DNA from: Acidobacteriota bacterium
GTDB taxonomy: Bacteria; Acidobacteriota; Terriglobia; UBA7540
DNA: 6,820 nt
Direction of reading: 5' to 3'
Assembly: GCA_003171295.1 (NCBI GenBank)
Contig: PMYF01000656.1
Coordinates: forward strand, 1,543 to 8,362
Part shown: piece by piece, positions 5,088 to 6,820 of the stretch
Layout of the letters: each line of letters opens with the position of its first letter
Numbering within the stretch: position 1 is the stretch's first letter
Program-made: the position numbers and the translations under genes
The notes under the pieces: generated by a model
Database searches by the model: none
Told to the model about the DNA's origin: nothing
What the model saw: the letters and a program-made list of their open reading frames with translations, nothing else

Positions 5088-6206
5088 TCAGGCGACGCGC
5101 AAAGCTTCCACGCCGCTATCATCGAGATCGATTCCCAGGCCCGGGGCGTCGGGGATGGCCAGGTACCCATCCTGCGCCCGGATTCTCTGCCGGGTAATTC
5201 TCTCGCGCAAGTTTGTGCCCTCTTCCGCCACAAACTCCACAATCAGAGCGTTGGGGATCGAGTTGAGGAAGTGCAACGCGGCCGTCACGTTGATATAGGT
5301 CGTAAAGCCGTGATTGGCTACCATCAGGCCCCGATCATAGGCGAGGCTGGCGATCTTCATGGCCTCCGTGAAGCCCCCGACACGGGTCAAGTCGATCTGC
5401 ACGACGTCGATCTTCCCCCGGTCCATCAGTTCGAGGAACGAGAGCCGGTTGCTCTCCTCTTCGCCGGCGGCGATGCGCACCGAGGTTGCCTCCGAAAGTT
5501 TCCGATAGCCCTCGTAGTCATCCGGGCGGAGCGGTTCCTCTAGCCAGAAGATGTTGAACTCCTCGAAGGCGCGGGCCCGCTGCAGCGCCGTCTTCGCGTC
5601 CCACACCAACCCGGCGTCGATCAGCAGATCGGCGTCGTCGCCCAGTCCCTTGCGCCCCTGCCGAACGAGTTCGACGTCCGTCTTCGCATCGCGGCCCATG
5701 GGGTCCCAACCGAACTTCACGGCTTCGAAACCCTGATCGCGAAAGCGCCGGGCCAAGTCGCGGGTGGCGGCCGGCGTCGGGCCAAACAGGGAACTGGCAT
5801 AGCAGCGCAGCTTGTTGTGGAAGCCCCCACCCAGGAGTTTCCAGACCGGCAATCCCAGGGCTTTCCCTTTGATGTCCCATAGCGCCAGGTCGATCCCACT
5901 CATGGCGTGGATGCCGATGCCGCGCCGGCCGGCGTAAATGTTGGCGCGATACATCTTGTGCCAAAGGAACTCCGTCTGGAAGGGATCTTCGCCGATCAGC
6001 ACGTGTTTCAGCCCCGTCGCGGTGGTATGCGAGAAGGGGCCCTCAATCACGCCTTTCACGGCCAGGGGGGAGGAATCCACTTCGCCAATTCCCGTGATGC
6101 CGGCGTCGGTCGTGACCCGGACGATCAGCGCGTCCTGGCCGCTGTCGCACAACTCCTTCACTTCCGGTTGGCGGAGATACAGGGTTTCAACGTTCGTAAT
6201 CTTCAT
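5088..6206 (-). CDS. Enolase-superfamily enzyme, mandelate racemase subgroup (probable sugar-acid dehydratase or racemase)
   Basis: This is a 372-residue cytoplasmic protein of normal length for the mandelate racemase / muconate lactonizing family. It has an N-terminal capping domain (about 1-125) and a barrel domain. Magnesium ligands are D197 (LLIDAG), E223 (WLEEP) and E249 (AAGEEES), with the classic 26-residue spacing. The general-base dyad is D272 (VQIDLTRVGG) and H299 (VANHGF), and a further conserved acid is E324. K164 (AVKFGW) is the first Lys of the KxK motif, but the second position is G166, so one of the two opposing bases of a racemase is missing. This favours dehydration, using the His-Asp pair, over racemisation. 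The ATG at 6206 is supported by AGGAG six bases upstream; MKITNVETLYLR is the usual family N-terminus. The substrate cannot be read from the context because no sugar transporter or aldolase lies nearby. Confidence 0.92.
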   Translation of the reverse strand: MKITNVETLYLRQPEVKELCDSGQDALIVRVTTDAGITGIGEVDSSPLAVKGVIEGPFSHTTATGLKHVLIGEDPFQTEFLWHKMYRANIYAGRRGIGIHAMSGIDLALWDIKGKALGLPVWKLLGGGFHNKLRCYASSLFGPTPAATRDLARRFRDQGFEAVKFGWDPMGRDAKTDVELVRQGRKGLGDDADLLIDAGLVWDAKTALQRARAFEEFNIFWLEEPLRPDDYEGYRKLSEATSVRIAAGEEESNRLSFLELMDRGKIDVVQIDLTRVGGFTEAMKIASLAYDRGLMVANHGFTTYINVTAALHFLNSIPNALIVEFVAEEGTNLRERITRQRIRAQDGYLAIPDAPGLGIDLDDSGVEALRVA

Positions 6207-6212
6207 AATAGG

Positions 6213-6217
6213 CTCCT
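6213..6217 (-). promoter_or_regulatory. Shine-Dalgarno site fixing the start of the enolase-superfamily gene
   Basis: AGGAG on the minus strand lies six bases before the ATG at 6206-6204. It rules against longer upstream extensions of the same frame, which have no family similarity and would run through the promoter region. Confidence 0.6.
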
Positions 6218-6243
6218 GGGAGGCCTGAGTTTTGGGAGCACCA

Positions 6244-6252
6244 ATTCTAGCA
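6244..6252 (-). promoter_or_regulatory. Extended -10 promoter for the enolase-superfamily gene
   Basis: The minus strand reads TGC directly followed by TAGAAT (6249-6244), an extended -10 element with 5 of 6 consensus bases. No good -35 sits at the standard distance, which is usual for extended -10 promoters. Initiation near 6237 gives a leader of about 30 nt. Confidence 0.4.
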
Positions 6253-6260
6253 CGCGTGCT
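6249..6260. repeat. 12-bp perfect palindrome AGCACGCGTGCT (candidate operator)
   Basis: This perfect inverted repeat overlaps the upstream edge of the leftward -10 element in the 134-nt divergent gap. Its position would let a bound dimeric regulator block the leftward promoter. No regulator gene is in the window, so the binding protein is unknown. Confidence 0.4.
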
Positions 6261-6295
6261 GGGAGGGTTGGATTCACAATTCTGTAATCCAGGCA

Positions 6296-6304
6296 TGCTA
6301 TGAT
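6296..6304 (+). promoter_or_regulatory. Extended -10 promoter for the beta-propeller gene
   Basis: TGC (6296-6298) runs directly into TATGAT (6299-6304), an extended -10 with 5 of 6 consensus bases. The -35 region is poor (TTCACA lies 20 bases upstream). Initiation near 6311 gives a leader of about 30 nt, a mirror image of the opposite promoter. Confidence 0.45.
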
Positions 6305-6327
6305 GCGCGGCACTGTAGAACCATCTC

Positions 6328-6333
6328 GGAGGG
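6328..6333 (+). promoter_or_regulatory. Shine-Dalgarno site of the beta-propeller gene
   Basis: GGAGGG lies seven bases before the ATG at 6341. A second GGAG at 6335-6338 is too close to the start to be the main site. Confidence 0.55.
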
Positions 6334-6340
6334 CGGAGCC

Positions 6341-6820
6341 ATGCGGCCACGAATTGTGTTTCTCCTCGCGATTGCGATTTTGACCGGGCCGGCCGTTTTG
6401 CTGCGGGCACGTGACGGCCAGCCGGTTTCAACTCCGGAGCTGCACGCGCCGGCCGGGAATGAGCCGACGAAGATTAATCCCAGCGCAGAGAGCGTGCTGC
6501 CCAACGGGCGGCTGATCACGCCGCTCGGCAAGCAAGTCATGGTAGCGCCGCATCCTTATGGCCTGGCGCTCAGTCCTGACGGCAAAACGCTGGTCACCGT
6601 CAACAGTGGCACGCAGCCGTTTTCGATCTCGATCCTCACCGGGCTCACGAGCGAGCAGCCGCAGGTGGCGCAGATTCCACCCGGTTTCAATTCCGCGGAT
6701 GCCGATCCTGAAAGCGTCTTTTTGGGCGCGGCCATTGGGCTGGACAATCGCACCCTTTACGTTTCGGAAGGCAATAACGGGAAAATCGGCATCTTCGACC
6801 TGGTCACGCACCAGCGGCTC
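6341..6820 (+). CDS. Secreted YncE-like beta-propeller protein (N-terminal part)
   Basis: The first 160 codons are present; the frame is open to the end of the window. A signal peptide is evident: a basic start MRPR, a hydrophobic core at residues 5-21, and likely cleavage near residues 23-26. After a Pro-rich linker comes LPNGRLITPLGKQVMVAPHP (53-72), then YGLALSPDGKTLVTVNSG (73-90), the first propeller strand set. A second blade follows, with VFLGAAIGLDNRTLYVSEG and GKIGIFDL (126-154). These are typical of YVTN/YncE-family seven-bladed propellers. The N-terminal block resembles proteins in which the propeller is joined to a C-terminal alkaline-phosphatase-like (phosphoesterase) domain, common in Acidobacteriota. 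That second domain would lie outside the window, so the fusion is a prediction. The start is fixed by GGAGGG at a good distance. Confidence 0.82.
   Translation, partial: MRPRIVFLLAIAILTGPAVLLRARDGQPVSTPELHAPAGNEPTKINPSAESVLPNGRLITPLGKQVMVAPHPYGLALSPDGKTLVTVNSGTQPFSISILTGLTSEQPQVAQIPPGFNSADADPESVFLGAAIGLDNRTLYVSEGNNGKIGIFDLVTHQRL

Noticed and set aside
6207..6431. N-terminal extension of the enolase-superfamily protein
   Set aside because: The added residues do not resemble the family and would cross both divergent promoters. The ATG at 6206 has a good AGGAG and the standard family N-terminus.
1..6820. Mobile element, CRISPR array, tRNA or prophage boundary
   Set aside because: I saw no transposase or integrase motifs, no spaced direct repeats, no tRNA-like fold and no terminal inverted repeats. 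Base composition appears even across the window.

Overview
The window is a G+C-rich bacterial chromosome segment. It is densely packed with ordinary housekeeping and accessory metabolic genes. I see no mobile element, CRISPR array, tRNA or rRNA. Several features would fit an environmental Acidobacteriota-type genome: a phosphatidylinositol-phosphate-synthase-like enzyme, an SUMF1-domain lipo/periplasmic-type protein, an MsrPQ system, a Tat-exported peptide-amidase homologue, and a YncE-type propeller with the N-terminus usual for YncE/phosphatase fusions. This placement is an inference from gene content and recalled families, not from a marker gene.

Layout, left to right. (1) Positions 1-1177, + strand: the C-terminal part of a CDP-alcohol phosphatidyltransferase, then 13 nt later a secreted SUMF1/FGE-sulfatase-domain protein. 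(2) Positions 1265-3065, - strand: the periplasmic methionine sulfoxide reductase system, msrP (molybdoenzyme with a Tat signal) followed by msrQ (heme membrane subunit). The two are separated by a 190-nt spacer that may hold a small coupled leader ORF. (3) Positions 3066-3372: a divergent promoter region. It has a clear sigma-70-type promoter for msrP (TTGAGA-17-TAGAAT) and a weaker one facing right. (4) Positions 3373-5058, + strand: a Tat-exported amidase-signature hydrolase closely resembling bacterial peptide amidase. (5) Positions 5088-6206, - strand: an enolase-superfamily (mandelate racemase subgroup) enzyme, convergent with the amidase. (6) Positions 6207-6340: a compact divergent promoter region with extended -10 elements on both strands and a 12-bp palindrome. 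(7) Positions 6341-6820, + strand: the start of a secreted beta-propeller (YncE-like) protein that runs off the window.

How they fit together. MsrP receives electrons from the quinone pool through MsrQ and repairs oxidised methionines in envelope proteins. The divergently transcribed amidase is also Tat-exported, so the centre of the window encodes an envelope protein-repair and peptide-processing neighbourhood. A functional link between the two is only inferred. The enolase-superfamily enzyme is probably a sugar-acid dehydratase or racemase, but no sugar catabolism gene lies beside it to fix the substrate.

I found no convincing undescribed system. The observations most worth checking are: the candidate leader ORF, with a possible alternative-hairpin switch, between msrP and msrQ; the off-register cysteine pair in the SUMF1 protein; the symmetrical extended -10 divergent promoter; and several TTG starts supported by strong Shine-Dalgarno sites.
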